A stretch of 37,259 nucleotides of DNA from Irregularibacter muris (GTDB taxonomy: Bacteria; Bacillota; Clostridia; Eubacteriales; Garciellaceae), in contig NZ_JANKAS010000020.1 in the NCBI RefSeq assembly GCF_024622505.1, positions 1 through 37,259 of the forward strand, in the 5' to 3' direction. Below are positions 1-8,624 of the stretch, in pieces (the first letter of the stretch is position 1; each line of letters opens with the position of its first letter). The notes below the pieces were generated by a model that did not search any database, was not told where the DNA came from, and saw nothing but the letters and a program-made list of their open reading frames with translations. The position numbers and the translations under genes were made by a program.

Positions 1-62
1 ATATGCTAGACAAGATGCTTCCATGGAACCCACAGGTTCAAGCAGCATGTCGCACAAAATAA
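1..62 (+). CDS. C-terminal end of an unidentified gene (partial)
   Basis: One frame is open from the window edge and closes at TAA 60-62, giving a tail that reads LPWNPQVQAACRTK. A strong hairpin terminator begins 11 bases later, which fits the end of a transcription unit. Too short to assign to a family; other frames are also partly open, so this rests mainly on the terminator spacing. Confidence 0.3.
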   Translation, partial: MLDKMLPWNPQVQAACRTK

Positions 63-72
63 AAAATAACAG

Positions 73-100
73 TGGCAGCCAAATGGCTGCCATAATTTAT
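73..100 (+). terminator. Rho-independent-type hairpin
   Basis: Perfect 8-bp stem TGGCAGCC / GGCTGCCA (73-80 with 85-92) around the loop AAAT, followed by the AT-rich TAATTTATT. It would end the gene that enters from the left edge. The T tract is interrupted, so strength is uncertain. Confidence 0.65.
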
Positions 101-251
101 TGGTACATGTTATTAAAGGACGCTTACGAAAGATGGATTGTATTCGAATATATGTAAAATATGGAAGAAGAAGTTTATCGGATAAAATCTATATGATACA
201 ATTATTATAATAGCAGAATGGTAAAATTAAGAGAATATTGGGGGTAAAGAG

Positions 252-830
252 ATGCAGACGAAAATTTATATGATCCGACATGCAGAATCCCCTTTTGTGT
301 TTGGACAAGAAAGAACAAGAGGGTTATCCAAAGAAGGATTAGAAAAAGCAAAAAAAGTGGCAGAAATATTCGAGGATATTGATGTCGACCTCATTGTCTC
401 AAGTCCCTATAGAAGAGCTATTCAAACTGTAGAATATCTAGCAAATAAGAAAGATTTATCTATTATTAAATTTGAAGAGCTACGAGAGAGGGCGATAAAA
501 GGTTTGGATTATAAATTACCCTGGGGTGAATTGGTCAAAGCTATAGAGAAGTCTTTTGAAGATATAGACTTTTCACTTAGAGGTGGTGAGTCTACTAGAA
601 AGATTCAAGAAAGATCTATACCGATTATAGAGAAGTTACTTGATGAATATAAAGGTAAAAGCATAGTTGTCGGAACGCATGGGAATATAATGACAATTAT
701 AATGAATTATTATAATAAAGAATATGGGTTTAAATTTTGGAACAGCACTTTAACACCAGATATTTATAAATTGAGTTTTGTATCAAAAGAATTAAAAGAT
801 ATTTACAGATTATGGGATTCGGAGTTATAA
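252..830 (+). CDS. Histidine phosphatase superfamily protein (phosphoglycerate-mutase-like)
   Basis: A 192-aa cytoplasmic protein of the histidine phosphatase (RHG) superfamily, which forms a phospho-histidine intermediate. Visible signatures are the N-terminal IRHAES with Arg9-His10 (the phosphorylated His), SSPYRRAIQT around residue 55, and the second catalytic His143 in VVGTHGNIM. The length matches small members that act on sugar phosphates or on nucleotide or cofactor precursors; the substrate cannot be read from sequence. A purine-rich GGGGGTAAAGAG precedes the ATG. It is monocistronic: 190 bases of AT-rich DNA lie upstream and about 260 downstream. No relation to the defence genes is apparent. 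Confidence 0.88.
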   Translation: MQTKIYMIRHAESPFVFGQERTRGLSKEGLEKAKKVAEIFEDIDVDLIVSSPYRRAIQTVEYLANKKDLSIIKFEELRERAIKGLDYKLPWGELVKAIEKSFEDIDFSLRGGESTRKIQERSIPIIEKLLDEYKGKSIVVGTHGNIMTIIMNYYNKEYGFKFWNSTLTPDIYKLSFVSKELKDIYRLWDSEL

Positions 831-1039
831 AATATCAAATTTCAATAATACTAACAGGAAAAATAAATAAAGACTAATTTATTCACTTAATTCATGTAAA
901 TGATAAAACCTATAAATTCTAAAAATTGAAGAAAAAATCTTTGGGAGAATTTATTAAATATTTATCATATTAACTTAAAATTATATTATTTGTTTGGAGA
1001 TATTTTTTATAGAAAAAAATATAAAAAAATCTAATTAGG

Positions 1040-1075
1040 TTAAATTCATCCTAAATAATAGGGTATAATATTATT
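1040..1075 (+). promoter_or_regulatory. Promoter and candidate operator of the phd-doc pair
   Basis: TATAAT at 1064-1069 with a weak TTAAAT at 1040-1045 (18-base spacing) lies just before the antitoxin SD (TAGGAGATGA). The -10 box sits within a perfect 7-bp inverted repeat, AATAATA (1054-1060) and TATTATT (1069-1075), separated by 8 bases. Phd/YefM antitoxins autorepress through palindromes at this place, so this is a plausible operator, although AT-rich palindromes occur by chance here. Confidence 0.5.
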
Positions 1076-1092
1076 AGATAGGAGATGATTTT

Positions 1093-1335
1093 ATGAATAT
1101 TAATATAAATAATTTAGTTTCAATATCTGAAGCAAATCAAAATTTTTCTAAAGTAGCAAGAATGGTCGATGAAAATGGAGCTGCAGTAATATTAAAAAAT
1201 AATAAGCCGCATTATGTACTAATAGAATATAGCCAGATAGAAAAAGAAGAGATAGTTGGTGAAATGGAAATTGATGAAGTAGCTAAAAAGATATTGTCTA
1301 AACATATGAGAGCATTTGAGGAATTAGCAAAATGA
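1093..1335 (+). CDS. Phd/YefM-family antitoxin
   Basis: An 80-aa protein with the Phd/YefM N-terminal fold: VSISEANQNFSKVARMVDENG followed by a strand-rich AAVILKNNKPHYVLIEY (about residues 9-45). In this family that half dimerises and binds operator DNA, while the charged C-terminal tail (here KILSKHMRAFEELAK) folds on the toxin and blocks it. It overlaps the toxin gene by 4 bases (ATGA), the usual antitoxin-first, translationally coupled layout. SD TAGGAGATGA lies upstream. Expected to be a labile antitoxin and autorepressor; family assignment is firm, DNA binding is inferred. Confidence 0.88.
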   Translation: MNININNLVSISEANQNFSKVARMVDENGAAVILKNNKPHYVLIEYSQIEKEEIVGEMEIDEVAKKILSKHMRAFEELAK

Positions 1336-1706
1336 AATGGCTTAGTAAAGAACAAGTTATAAAAATTCATAGTATGTTGATAAACCAAACTGGTGGTATC
1401 GATGGAATTAAGGATGAAGGATTATTAGAATCTGCATTAAATGCACCATTTCAAACTTTCGATGGGGAATATATTTATAAAACGATCAAAGCAAAGGCAG
1501 CTAAACTAGGATATTTTCTAATTAAGAACCATCCTTTTATAGATGGAAATAAGAGGATTGGTATTCTAGTGATGATGACATTTCTAGAAATCAATGGAAT
1601 TGAAATTGACTGTACAGATGAAGAATTGATTATCCTTGGATTAGGGCTAGCAGATGGCTCAATTAATGACATGGAACTGTTAAACTGGATAATAAGTCAC
1701 AGTTAA
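1332..1706 (+). CDS. Death-on-curing (Doc/Fic) family toxin
   Basis: A 124-aa Fic-fold protein with the motif HPFIDGNKRIG at residues 67-77. His67 is the expected catalytic base, and Asp71, Asn73 and Arg75 bind the nucleotide phosphates or metal. Lys74 replaces the second Gly of canonical AMPylating Fic proteins (DGNGR). That substitution is seen in Doc-type toxins, which phosphorylate elongation factor EF-Tu and arrest translation; kinase activity is therefore inferred. N-terminal LINQTGGIDGIKDEGLLESAL matches the Doc signature. Coupled to the upstream antitoxin by a 4-base overlap. Full length, no damage seen. Confidence 0.9.
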   Translation: MKWLSKEQVIKIHSMLINQTGGIDGIKDEGLLESALNAPFQTFDGEYIYKTIKAKAAKLGYFLIKNHPFIDGNKRIGILVMMTFLEINGIEIDCTDEELIILGLGLADGSINDMELLNWIISHS

Positions 1707-1731
1707 ATTCAGAAATATACCTTTCTACCAA

Positions 1732-1762
1732 GGGGATACCATATACCTACGACATCATTATT
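1732..1762. repeat. Copy 1 of a dispersed imperfect repeat
   Basis: This stretch, ending in TACGACATCATTATT (1748-1762), closely matches 21764-21795 about 20 kb away, including a preceding G run and an ACC..ATAC segment. It lies in non-coding DNA behind doc. Nature unknown: it could be the scar of a shared mobile element. Confidence 0.45.
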
Positions 1763-2001
1763 GACTCCTCAAGGCATTATGAGTGTGCTGTGTGGATAGG
1801 AGTAGGGATTGATATTAAAGGGTTTCAGATTGTCTTTCATTATAAGTACCTTAAGGGTAAGTGCATTTGAATGGTATGGGGAAACATATTTTTAGGAAAT
1901 ATAGGACCCCTCGGGGTAATACTAAGGTGTAAATCTGTAGGATTTGAATTTAAGATATACCTTAAATAGTCGGTTGAAAATTGAATAAAATGATTAATAT
2001 A

Positions 2002-2046
2002 AAAGCCAGTTGGGATTAGATGTAATAATAGTGACTGGCTTTTTTC
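2002..2046 (+). terminator. Rho-independent terminator
   Basis: Perfect 9-bp stem AAAGCCAGT (2002-2010) with ACTGGCTTT (2034-2042), 23-base loop, then a T run. It lies 296 bases after doc. The DNA between (1707-2001) holds no recognisable gene apart from the dispersed repeat. Confidence 0.7.
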
Positions 2047-2264
2047 TGGTAATTAATTGAAGAAACACAATGAATTAATCATGAGTATAATATACAATGG
2101 AATAAAGTGAATTTTCTTATCATCTTTTAATAATACGTTATTTGATATTTATTTAAATATAGGCAGTAGGGATAACAATTATAGGAGAATATTCTTGAAC
2201 CTTTGGAAATATCTTTCGGAACTAATTACTGCAGAATATCTTAATTATCCATTTACTTAAGAAT

Positions 2265-2472
2265 CTACCTCTACTTCAAGCTACCCAATTAGATGAAATA
2301 GTAAATATAGGTGTAGATGATTTTTCTCTAAAAAGGGCAATAAGTTTAGATTTTAAGTATAAGTGATTGTGTTGAGTTATTAGAGCTCGAAGATTTTCAG
2401 GAAGAGATAAGAGAGAAGTTGATGAAAACACTCCAAAATTATTGTCTTACAGATATAAATAGCAAAGATTAA
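2265..2472 (+). pseudogene. Degenerate coding remnant, possibly ISL3-family transposase
   Basis: The frame at 2265-2366 reads LPLLQATQLDEIVNIGVDDF, then SLKRAISLDF, and stops. The VNIGVDDFSLKR segment resembles the first catalytic Asp region of ISL3-family DDE transposases. A shifted frame from about 2362 to 2472 is open (ELLELEDFQEEIREKL and on) and looks coding, but I do not recognise it; it may belong to another lost gene. No terminal repeats are visible. The flanking non-coding parts (2047-2264 and 2510-2682) hold nothing else I can support. Confidence 0.35.
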
Positions 2473-2483
2473 GTTATAAAAAT

Positions 2484-2509
2484 AAAGGGGACGATATACG
2501 TCCTCTTTT
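2484..2509 (+). terminator. Rho-independent terminator
   Basis: Ten-bp stem AAAGGGGACG (2484-2493) with CGTCCTCTTT (2499-2508), one G-T pair, 5-base loop, ending in TTTT. It isolates the cas operon from the debris upstream. Confidence 0.7.
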
Positions 2510-2682
2510 GTAGCATATAATATTATTGATTCTAGTGTAGTTCTATTAAAATAATTAAACTGTAGTTAAACTAATATAAAAGTAAATTTATATTTCAATA
2601 ATGATTCTATTAAAAATACAACTATACACTATAATATATCATAAAAAAATTAAAAATAGTACATTGAAAAATAAAAAATATA

Positions 2683-2711
2683 TTGACAATATATAAATAA
2701 TGTTCTATTCT
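2683..2711 (+). promoter_or_regulatory. Likely promoter of the cas operon
   Basis: Perfect -35 box TTGACA (2683-2688), 17-base spacer, and TATTCT (2706-2711) lie about 80 bases before the first cas start. No other promoter as good is visible between here and cas6, and the five cas genes are spaced for one transcript. Confidence 0.7.
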
Positions 2712-2788
2712 CTTTATAAAGGATAATAAAATATATACTATTATAATAGTAACGGAATTTTTATTAGTATGATAGTTAAGTTACTGTA

Positions 2789-4366
2789 TTGAGCGAGAAA
2801 TATAAGATGAAAGGCTCTTTTGAACAGGGCTTTATAGAGGAGGGGATTAGAATAAAAGAGTTAATATTTTATAGAAGTGGCGCTATGGTACGGGATTTAG
2901 GATTGATTTATTTTTACAATATATTAAAAAACAAGAAGGACAAGGATATTGAAGTTGAATTAACTGCAAATTATTTAAAAGTAAATAATTTGAATGAACA
3001 AAAATTGTATGACCTCATTATAAATGAGGGGGTCTACCGAGTTTTTTTAAAAGGGGTCGTTGCAGAATTAAAAAAGAAGATGGATGAAAAGGATGCACAA
3101 AAATTAGTTAAAGGAATAGAGATGAATGCGTTTTTAGAGGAATTTGGGAGAAGATTAGACAATAGAGAGGATATTAAGGAAAAAAGTAAGGATAGTATTA
3201 AGAGCAAGATTAACAAGAGTTTTCAATCCAAGTATTTTCCATATGTAAGAAATAGTCCGAAGTATGGATATAATGCTCAATCAGAGGAAAATTTTCATAA
3301 CAATCTTAAAGAGTTAGTTAGACTGGTTATCGAACTAAATGCTAAGGATGAAGAAGAACAAGTAGAAGTGTTAAAAGATTATGAACCGATTGAAAGACAG
3401 TGTACTGTTTGTCATATTTATAAGCCGACGAGATTCGATATTACCCATAAGGATGAAAAGAAAGAGAGAGTCAGTTGTAAGTATGATTATTTATTTATGG
3501 GTTCTCAAGGCAATACATATAGTAATTACTTTAAAGGTCAAAGTTCTGTCTGTTTTGTCTGCGAATGGATGAGTCTTATAAGTATGCTGTATTTTAGTTT
3601 AGAAAGCCCGAGCACAATTGCTTATACCAATAACTTAATAACACTAGATTTCATCAATAGTAAGGTTATGTTAAAAGAAAGGATATATAGGGATAAAGGG
3701 CTATATCGATACTTAGCCAAGTATAGAAATCAGAAGATACAACTTTATGAGACCAGCATAGATGCCAATACCGGGGTTATCCTGAATTTTATTGACAATT
3801 TGAGGTTAGAGGAGTTATTAGAAGATATAAAGCTATATGATTTGGTAGATAGATTTCATATCAGTCAAGATAGGGCTAAAAAAGTGGAGATAATCAAAGA
3901 ATTTATTAAGAATAAAAATAGAATTACGGTGGAGAGGTTGTTATTAAATGAATTATTAGTAATAGAGAATGTTAATGGAAGCAGGTCTTTAGATTTAAAT
4001 GCATCTAAAGAGAATATTCAATTATATCTAGAATTACTAGAATATAACCATATTGACAAAGAGGGAGGGAGAAAAATGGGAAATCAGGAGCTAAAAGAAT
4101 TAGGAATAAAACTAGGTAAGAAAATGGGGGAACAGAATAAGAAAAGGGTTTCCTTTCGGTTGATCCAGATGATGAAATCGGAAAATAGAGAGGATATTTT
4201 TAGGGATATGACGCATATAATCGTTGCAAATCAAGTGAATATGCCCCAAAATTTATCTGAAATTATTATGCATAGAGAAGTGAAGGAGTTACATTATCAA
4301 ATAGGTGGTTTTTTAGAGGGATTAATCAATACAAAAATGTTGAAGGGGGAAGAGGATAATGAGTAA
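2789..4366 (+). CDS. cas8: Type I-B CRISPR Cascade large subunit Cas8 (Cst1-like)
   Basis: A 525-aa protein opening a cas8-cas7-cas5-cas3-cas6 operon. The large subunit of type I Cascade recognises the PAM and recruits Cas3. Two cysteine pairs, CTVC at 205-208 and CFVC at 255-258, give the CxxC...CxxC zinc-finger arrangement known for Cst1 (Cas8a1/Cas8b1). The C-terminal part (RVSFRLIQMMKSENREDIF) is helical like the small-subunit-like end of that family. Cas8 proteins diverge fast, so the subfamily is less sure than the role. The start is uncertain: TTG at 2789 or ATG at 2807, neither with a clear SD, unlike the other genes of the operon. It overlaps cas7 by 8 bases. Confidence 0.82.
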   Translation: MSEKYKMKGSFEQGFIEEGIRIKELIFYRSGAMVRDLGLIYFYNILKNKKDKDIEVELTANYLKVNNLNEQKLYDLIINEGVYRVFLKGVVAELKKKMDEKDAQKLVKGIEMNAFLEEFGRRLDNREDIKEKSKDSIKSKINKSFQSKYFPYVRNSPKYGYNAQSEENFHNNLKELVRLVIELNAKDEEEQVEVLKDYEPIERQCTVCHIYKPTRFDITHKDEKKERVSCKYDYLFMGSQGNTYSNYFKGQSSVCFVCEWMSLISMLYFSLESPSTIAYTNNLITLDFINSKVMLKERIYRDKGLYRYLAKYRNQKIQLYETSIDANTGVILNFIDNLRLEELLEDIKLYDLVDRFHISQDRAKKVEIIKEFIKNKNRITVERLLLNELLVIENVNGSRSLDLNASKENIQLYLELLEYNHIDKEGGRKMGNQELKELGIKLGKKMGEQNKKRVSFRLIQMMKSENREDIFRDMTHIIVANQVNMPQNLSEIIMHREVKELHYQIGGFLEGLINTKMLKGEEDNE

Positions 4367-5366
4367 AAATAATATTAAAGCAATAACTTTGACCATATTG
4401 ACAGAGAGTCCGGTGGCGTTGTCTAATGACCAGGGTTTTGGGAATTATACGCCTATAAAAAAGAGTTTTAGAGGTGATGGTGTACATGCTATAACCAGTG
4501 TGGCAACGATTACTTATGAAATGAAAAAACAGTTAGTCCAAAAGGGATGGCAGTTAAGTGGAATGGTATTGAACACTACTGGCAAAGATGACAAAAAAAA
4601 GGTAACCAATATGTACCCATATGAAGGGAGTGTAGATGCCAATGATGAGCTAGGATTGGAGACGGATATATTTGGATTTTTAATTCCTGATAAACAGTTA
4701 AGTAAGACTTCTCCATTGAGAATTATTCCTTTTGAATCCATTCATACGTATAAGAACGATCTTCAGCTAATAACCAATAGAGGATTTTTAGATCATGATA
4801 TGAGAAGAGAATACTACAATAAGGATGGGAATAAGTACATAGATGAACTACCAACCACTCAAGCCTTGGCCAATGAAGAAATATTTGGCGATTACTATGT
4901 CTATACGATTACCATTGAATTGGATCGGTTTGGGGTGCAAGAGGTTAAAGAGGGGAAATATTTAGCACCTGAAGATAGAGTGGTAATGTCCAAGGATATA
5001 CGAAAGAAGGCATTAAAGGATATTATAGAAGTGATTACTGAACTAACTAGAGGAATAAAACATCAGAGTGTGCACCTAAAGCCTTTGGCTGTGTTTGGAG
5101 GAGCCTTTGAGAATGTGATCCCTTATTTTTGGAATGATATGAAATTTAATGATAATAAACTTATTTTGGATTATGTACAGGAGACTATCGAAAGTTATGA
5201 GCTTAAAAGGGACAACTATATCGTTGGTGTAAGCAGAAGGTTAGAGACCATTGGGCATAATGAGAAAATTGAGGTCGATGAGGCACCTGTCAAAGTAATT
5301 AAAGATTTAGTTCGGAGATTAGAGATAAGAGAAGATAATAAATGGTATTTCAAAGAGGGGAATTAA
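4359..5366 (+). CDS. cas7: Type I-B Cascade backbone protein Cas7 (Cst2/DevR-like)
   Basis: A 335-aa RAMP-fold protein that would polymerise along the crRNA spacer to form the Cascade backbone. The N-terminus (ITLTILTESPVALSNDQ, then GFGNYTPIKKSFR and a TSVATITYEMKKQL helix) is the Cas7 Cst2/DevR signature; the ALSNDQGFGNYTP loop corresponds to the conserved N-x-G segment. The region GIKHQSVHLKPLAVFGGAF near residues 228-246 fits the C-terminal RRM return. SD GGGGGAAGAGG sits inside the end of cas8. Length is normal, no disruption. Placed two bases before cas5. Confidence 0.87.
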   Translation: MSKNNIKAITLTILTESPVALSNDQGFGNYTPIKKSFRGDGVHAITSVATITYEMKKQLVQKGWQLSGMVLNTTGKDDKKKVTNMYPYEGSVDANDELGLETDIFGFLIPDKQLSKTSPLRIIPFESIHTYKNDLQLITNRGFLDHDMRREYYNKDGNKYIDELPTTQALANEEIFGDYYVYTITIELDRFGVQEVKEGKYLAPEDRVVMSKDIRKKALKDIIEVITELTRGIKHQSVHLKPLAVFGGAFENVIPYFWNDMKFNDNKLILDYVQETIESYELKRDNYIVGVSRRLETIGHNEKIEVDEAPVKVIKDLVRRLEIREDNKWYFKEGN

Positions 5367-5367
5367 G

Positions 5368-6231
5368 ATGAAGGTGATAGGCAAGGAAAAGATATTGATG
5401 TTTGATATACGCCAGCCCTTTGCCCATTATAGAGAGCCTAAGGTGATGCAGGACAATTATATACCGACACTGCATTTGCCTCCTGCTACCACAATAGCAG
5501 GAATGGTCTCGTATCTAATCGATAGAAGGGTGAAGTCTAAATTCAGGATAGGAGTAGTGGGTACTTACAGAAATAAAACCGTTGATTTTATAAGGGGAGA
5601 GGGAGGTGAGTTTTTAAAAAAATATGAATTATTAATTAAAAAAAATTATAAGAAATTAGTTGAAAACGATAAAACGGATAGTTTTAAAATAAGAGATTAT
5701 TATGATTATAGTAAGAAAACCATAGGAAACCGAATAATGCATGTTGAGAATTTGCAAGAGGTGAGATTAAAGATATTTTTTAGCTGTGAGGATAATGAAT
5801 TAGTGAAAAGTACTTTTGAGAATCCTAGTAAATATATCTCCTTAGGCAGAAAAGAAGACTTTGTAATAGGTGCGAAAAAGGGTGAATTGGTTAAGGGAAT
5901 AGAAATAGAAAAGGTGAAAATTGCAGATAAGAAGGATGCCATTAGGAATGATCTATTGTTTAAAAATACTTATATTCCAGTAGAACTGCAAACGAAAGAT
6001 GAGGAAAAGAAAGAAGAAGTAGAGAAAATATTAAATGAAGGCGTCTTATATTCTTTACCTAAAATTTATCAGAATCTGGAAAGTGAAAAGAAAGATAGAG
6101 TTGTTGTGAATGGACATTATGTTTATTTGAATGAACACGGAGCGTATTTAGGGAATAGAGAGGCTAATGTATACAGTTTTATCAATGATAAGGGAGAAAA
6201 AGAAAAGTTAGTATTTAATTGGCTAACGTAA
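5368..6231 (+). CDS. cas5: Type I-B Cascade subunit Cas5
   Basis: A 287-aa RAMP protein that caps the crRNA 5' handle in Cascade. The N-terminal strand LMFDIRQPFAHYREPKV and the segment LHLPPATTIAGMVSYLI (about residues 32-48) match the Cas5 signature in which a PP-(S/A)T-x-x-G loop follows the first strand. The middle (residues 85-230) is lysine-rich and variable, as usual. SD AGAGGGG lies 7 bases before the ATG, within the end of cas7. It ends 17 bases before the cas3 ATG. Members of this size are typical of subtype I-B (Cas5t/Cas5h). Confidence 0.87.
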   Translation: MKVIGKEKILMFDIRQPFAHYREPKVMQDNYIPTLHLPPATTIAGMVSYLIDRRVKSKFRIGVVGTYRNKTVDFIRGEGGEFLKKYELLIKKNYKKLVENDKTDSFKIRDYYDYSKKTIGNRIMHVENLQEVRLKIFFSCEDNELVKSTFENPSKYISLGRKEDFVIGAKKGELVKGIEIEKVKIADKKDAIRNDLLFKNTYIPVELQTKDEEKKEEVEKILNEGVLYSLPKIYQNLESEKKDRVVVNGHYVYLNEHGAYLGNREANVYSFINDKGEKEKLVFNWLT

Positions 6232-6248
6232 TTGGAGGAGGTGAGAAA

Positions 6249-8600
6249 ATGAAAAAGAAGCTTTTGGCAAAATCCCATAAGATAGCTAATGGCATCCATA
6301 AAGAGCAAAGTGTAGTTGAACATACTGGGGATGTAGTAAATGTCTTAGATAAAATAGCTGCCAAGATTGATTTTAGGGGGATAGATGAAAGATTTGAAAA
6401 ACATCTAAAAGTAATTGCGGTATTGCACGATTTAGGAAAGATAAATAAGAAGTTTCAAGACAAGATAGATATAGCGAACAGAATGGATATTTTGGAAAAT
6501 AAAGAAAGGCTCAGTGAAAAAGATAAGGAGAACTTGAAAGAACTAAGGAAAGAGAAGGAAAAGATTAATGATGAACGGCATAATTTGTTGAGTGGTGCTT
6601 TTTTGAAATATATTTTTGATAAGTTAGATATAGATGGAGCGGACAGATTAATCTTATCTAAAGCCATTATGTTGCATCATGGAAGTTATGAAAAATATTT
6701 AGAGATTTCTAGTAGTCAAGTAGAAAAAGCTGTTTTTAGGGATATAGAGGAAGGGATATTTGAAAGTGATGCATATGATTATAAAGAGGTTGAAGATTAT
6801 CTAAAAAATGAGTTAGAAATTGAGATAGATTTTAAAGATGAATTTTTGGATTACGAATATATGAGTAATTTAAATGAGGATTTTCGAGGTGAAAAGAAGA
6901 GACAGTTTCGATATATGGTGTATAAAGGATTCTTGAATTTATTGGATCATTTAGGCTCCACTCAGATTAGGGAGTTTAGTTATTTTAATCCTTATGATAA
7001 AGATACAATGGACACTGAGCTGATAAACAATATTAAAGAGAAGACCGGATTAGAGAAAGTTAAATTCAAGCCTATGCAAAAATTCATGGGCGAAAACATC
7101 GATCATCACGTGTTGACAGTGGCATTTACTGGCAGCGGCAAAACTGCTGCTGATTATAGGTGGCTTGGAAAGAGAAAGGTGTTTTTGGTACCAAACAAGA
7201 TATCTGCGGAGAGTTTTTACCAAGATGCTGAGCAAATATTAGGAGAAGAAAATGTAGGATTATTGCATGGGGATATTTCGTTATATGTGGAAGACGAGAA
7301 TATCAAGGAGAATAATGAAGGTATTAGCTTGAGCCTAAGGGATATTAGTCTGGCGAGAAACTTTGCTAAACCCTATCTTATTGCGACAGTCGATCAAATA
7401 ATGTTATCTATGTTTAAGTATCCAGGTTATGAGAAGACCTTTGCCAGTGTTTATGATAGTCATATTACCATAGATGAGGTACATTTGTTAGAACCGAAAA
7501 TGTTTTTGATAATGATATGTTTTGTGGAGTTTGCTAGCAAATATTTAAATGCGAAGTTTCACTTAATGACAGCGACTCTACCTGATGCCTACAAGGAAAA
7601 AATTGAAGGATTAAAGAATAGCTGCGGGATAGAGTTTATAGAGTCTAACAAGGATGAAGTAGTGGAGGAAAATAAAAAGGTACAATTAAATATTGTTAAT
7701 GAGAGTAATCGAGACTTATTTAAGATTGTTGACCAAGCGTTAGAAGACAATAAGAAGGTATTAATTGTTAAAAATACAGTGAAAGAATCTATTAAAATTT
7801 TTAATCTGTTAGAAGAGAAATACGAGAACAAGGAAATAGAGATTAATCTATTACATAGTAGATTTAAATTTGAGGATAAAAAGGAAAAATTTAAAGATAT
7901 CCTGAAACAGAGAGGGCATATATGGGTGTCAACGCAATCGGTAGAGATTGCTCTAGATTTAGATTTTCCCGTTCTGATTAGCGATAATGCCCCGTTGGAT
8001 GCCATTATTCAGAGAATGGGACGTTGTAATCGCCATGATAGACATGAATTTGGATTAGTTTATATAATTGATAATAAAGAGAAAGATGTTTATGATGATA
8101 AGCTTAAGAAACAGGCTATGAAGTTGTTGAAGAAGAGCAATGGTGAAAATTTATCGATGAAAGATAGGAAAGAGCTGCTGGAAGATTATTACGAATCGGA
8201 TACAGTTAAGAAATATTACAAGGAAAAGTTCTTGAATGCTGAAGATGAGATTAGATCCATCTTTGGATTAAGGGCAGGAGAACTTGATGGGGAGAAGATT
8301 GTATTTAACTATGAGCCGTATCTGAATCTTGTTGATAATAAGAAAGAAGCTGGTAGGTTATTTAGAGATATCGAACTAAATGTAAAGGTTATTTTGGAGA
8401 GTGATTTTGAGCGATTAAGAGATGGAAGGTCAGCATTTAAGGAGTATCAGAAGAAATCCGTTCCGGTCTCTAAGGGGGTGTATTTTGAATTGAATAAGCA
8501 CGGTGGATTAAAAATTGAGGGTGGCAAATTGATAGTGAAGGATAAACTTGTTAGCTATGACAATAAGAGGGGGTTAGTAGTTAATAAGTTACCGAAATAA
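6249..8600 (+). CDS. cas3: CRISPR nuclease-helicase Cas3 (HD plus DExH helicase)
   Basis: A 783-aa effector that unwinds and degrades DNA marked by Cascade. The HD nuclease domain holds His25, His60-Asp61 (VLHDLGK), His111 and His143-His144 (AIMLHHG), all expected metal ligands. The superfamily 2 helicase has Walker A TGSGKT (294-299), the DEVH box (409-412), the MTATLP motif III, and motif VI QRMGRCNR (588-595). A longer reading from TTG 6219 is possible, but the ATG at 6249 is preceded by GGAGGAGGTGAG and is preferred. All catalytic residues are intact, so interference should work. It ends 24 bases before cas6. Confidence 0.93.
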   Translation: MKKKLLAKSHKIANGIHKEQSVVEHTGDVVNVLDKIAAKIDFRGIDERFEKHLKVIAVLHDLGKINKKFQDKIDIANRMDILENKERLSEKDKENLKELRKEKEKINDERHNLLSGAFLKYIFDKLDIDGADRLILSKAIMLHHGSYEKYLEISSSQVEKAVFRDIEEGIFESDAYDYKEVEDYLKNELEIEIDFKDEFLDYEYMSNLNEDFRGEKKRQFRYMVYKGFLNLLDHLGSTQIREFSYFNPYDKDTMDTELINNIKEKTGLEKVKFKPMQKFMGENIDHHVLTVAFTGSGKTAADYRWLGKRKVFLVPNKISAESFYQDAEQILGEENVGLLHGDISLYVEDENIKENNEGISLSLRDISLARNFAKPYLIATVDQIMLSMFKYPGYEKTFASVYDSHITIDEVHLLEPKMFLIMICFVEFASKYLNAKFHLMTATLPDAYKEKIEGLKNSCGIEFIESNKDEVVEENKKVQLNIVNESNRDLFKIVDQALEDNKKVLIVKNTVKESIKIFNLLEEKYENKEIEINLLHSRFKFEDKKEKFKDILKQRGHIWVSTQSVEIALDLDFPVLISDNAPLDAIIQRMGRCNRHDRHEFGLVYIIDNKEKDVYDDKLKKQAMKLLKKSNGENLSMKDRKELLEDYYESDTVKKYYKEKFLNAEDEIRSIFGLRAGELDGEKIVFNYEPYLNLVDNKKEAGRLFRDIELNVKVILESDFERLRDGRSAFKEYQKKSVPVSKGVYFELNKHGGLKIEGGKLIVKDKLVSYDNKRGLVVNKLPK

Positions 8601-8624
8601 TAAAGGATTAACGGAGGTGAAAAA

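Noticed and set aside
880-902. Possible stray CRISPR repeat (ends in ATGTAAAT) that could indicate a CreTA-like or guide RNA
   Set aside because: Only the last eight bases agree with the repeat; the rest differs. No degenerate repeat was found near the cas8 promoter or between cas genes.
3034-3216. Small antisense frame in cas8 as an anti-CRISPR or regulator
   Set aside because: Leu/Ser-rich complement of a Lys/Glu-rich stretch, no SD, no known motif.
7589-8005. 138-codon minus-strand frame inside cas3
   Set aside because: It is antisense to conserved helicase motifs and rich in Leu/Ser/Phe as expected from the complement of Lys/Glu-rich coding.
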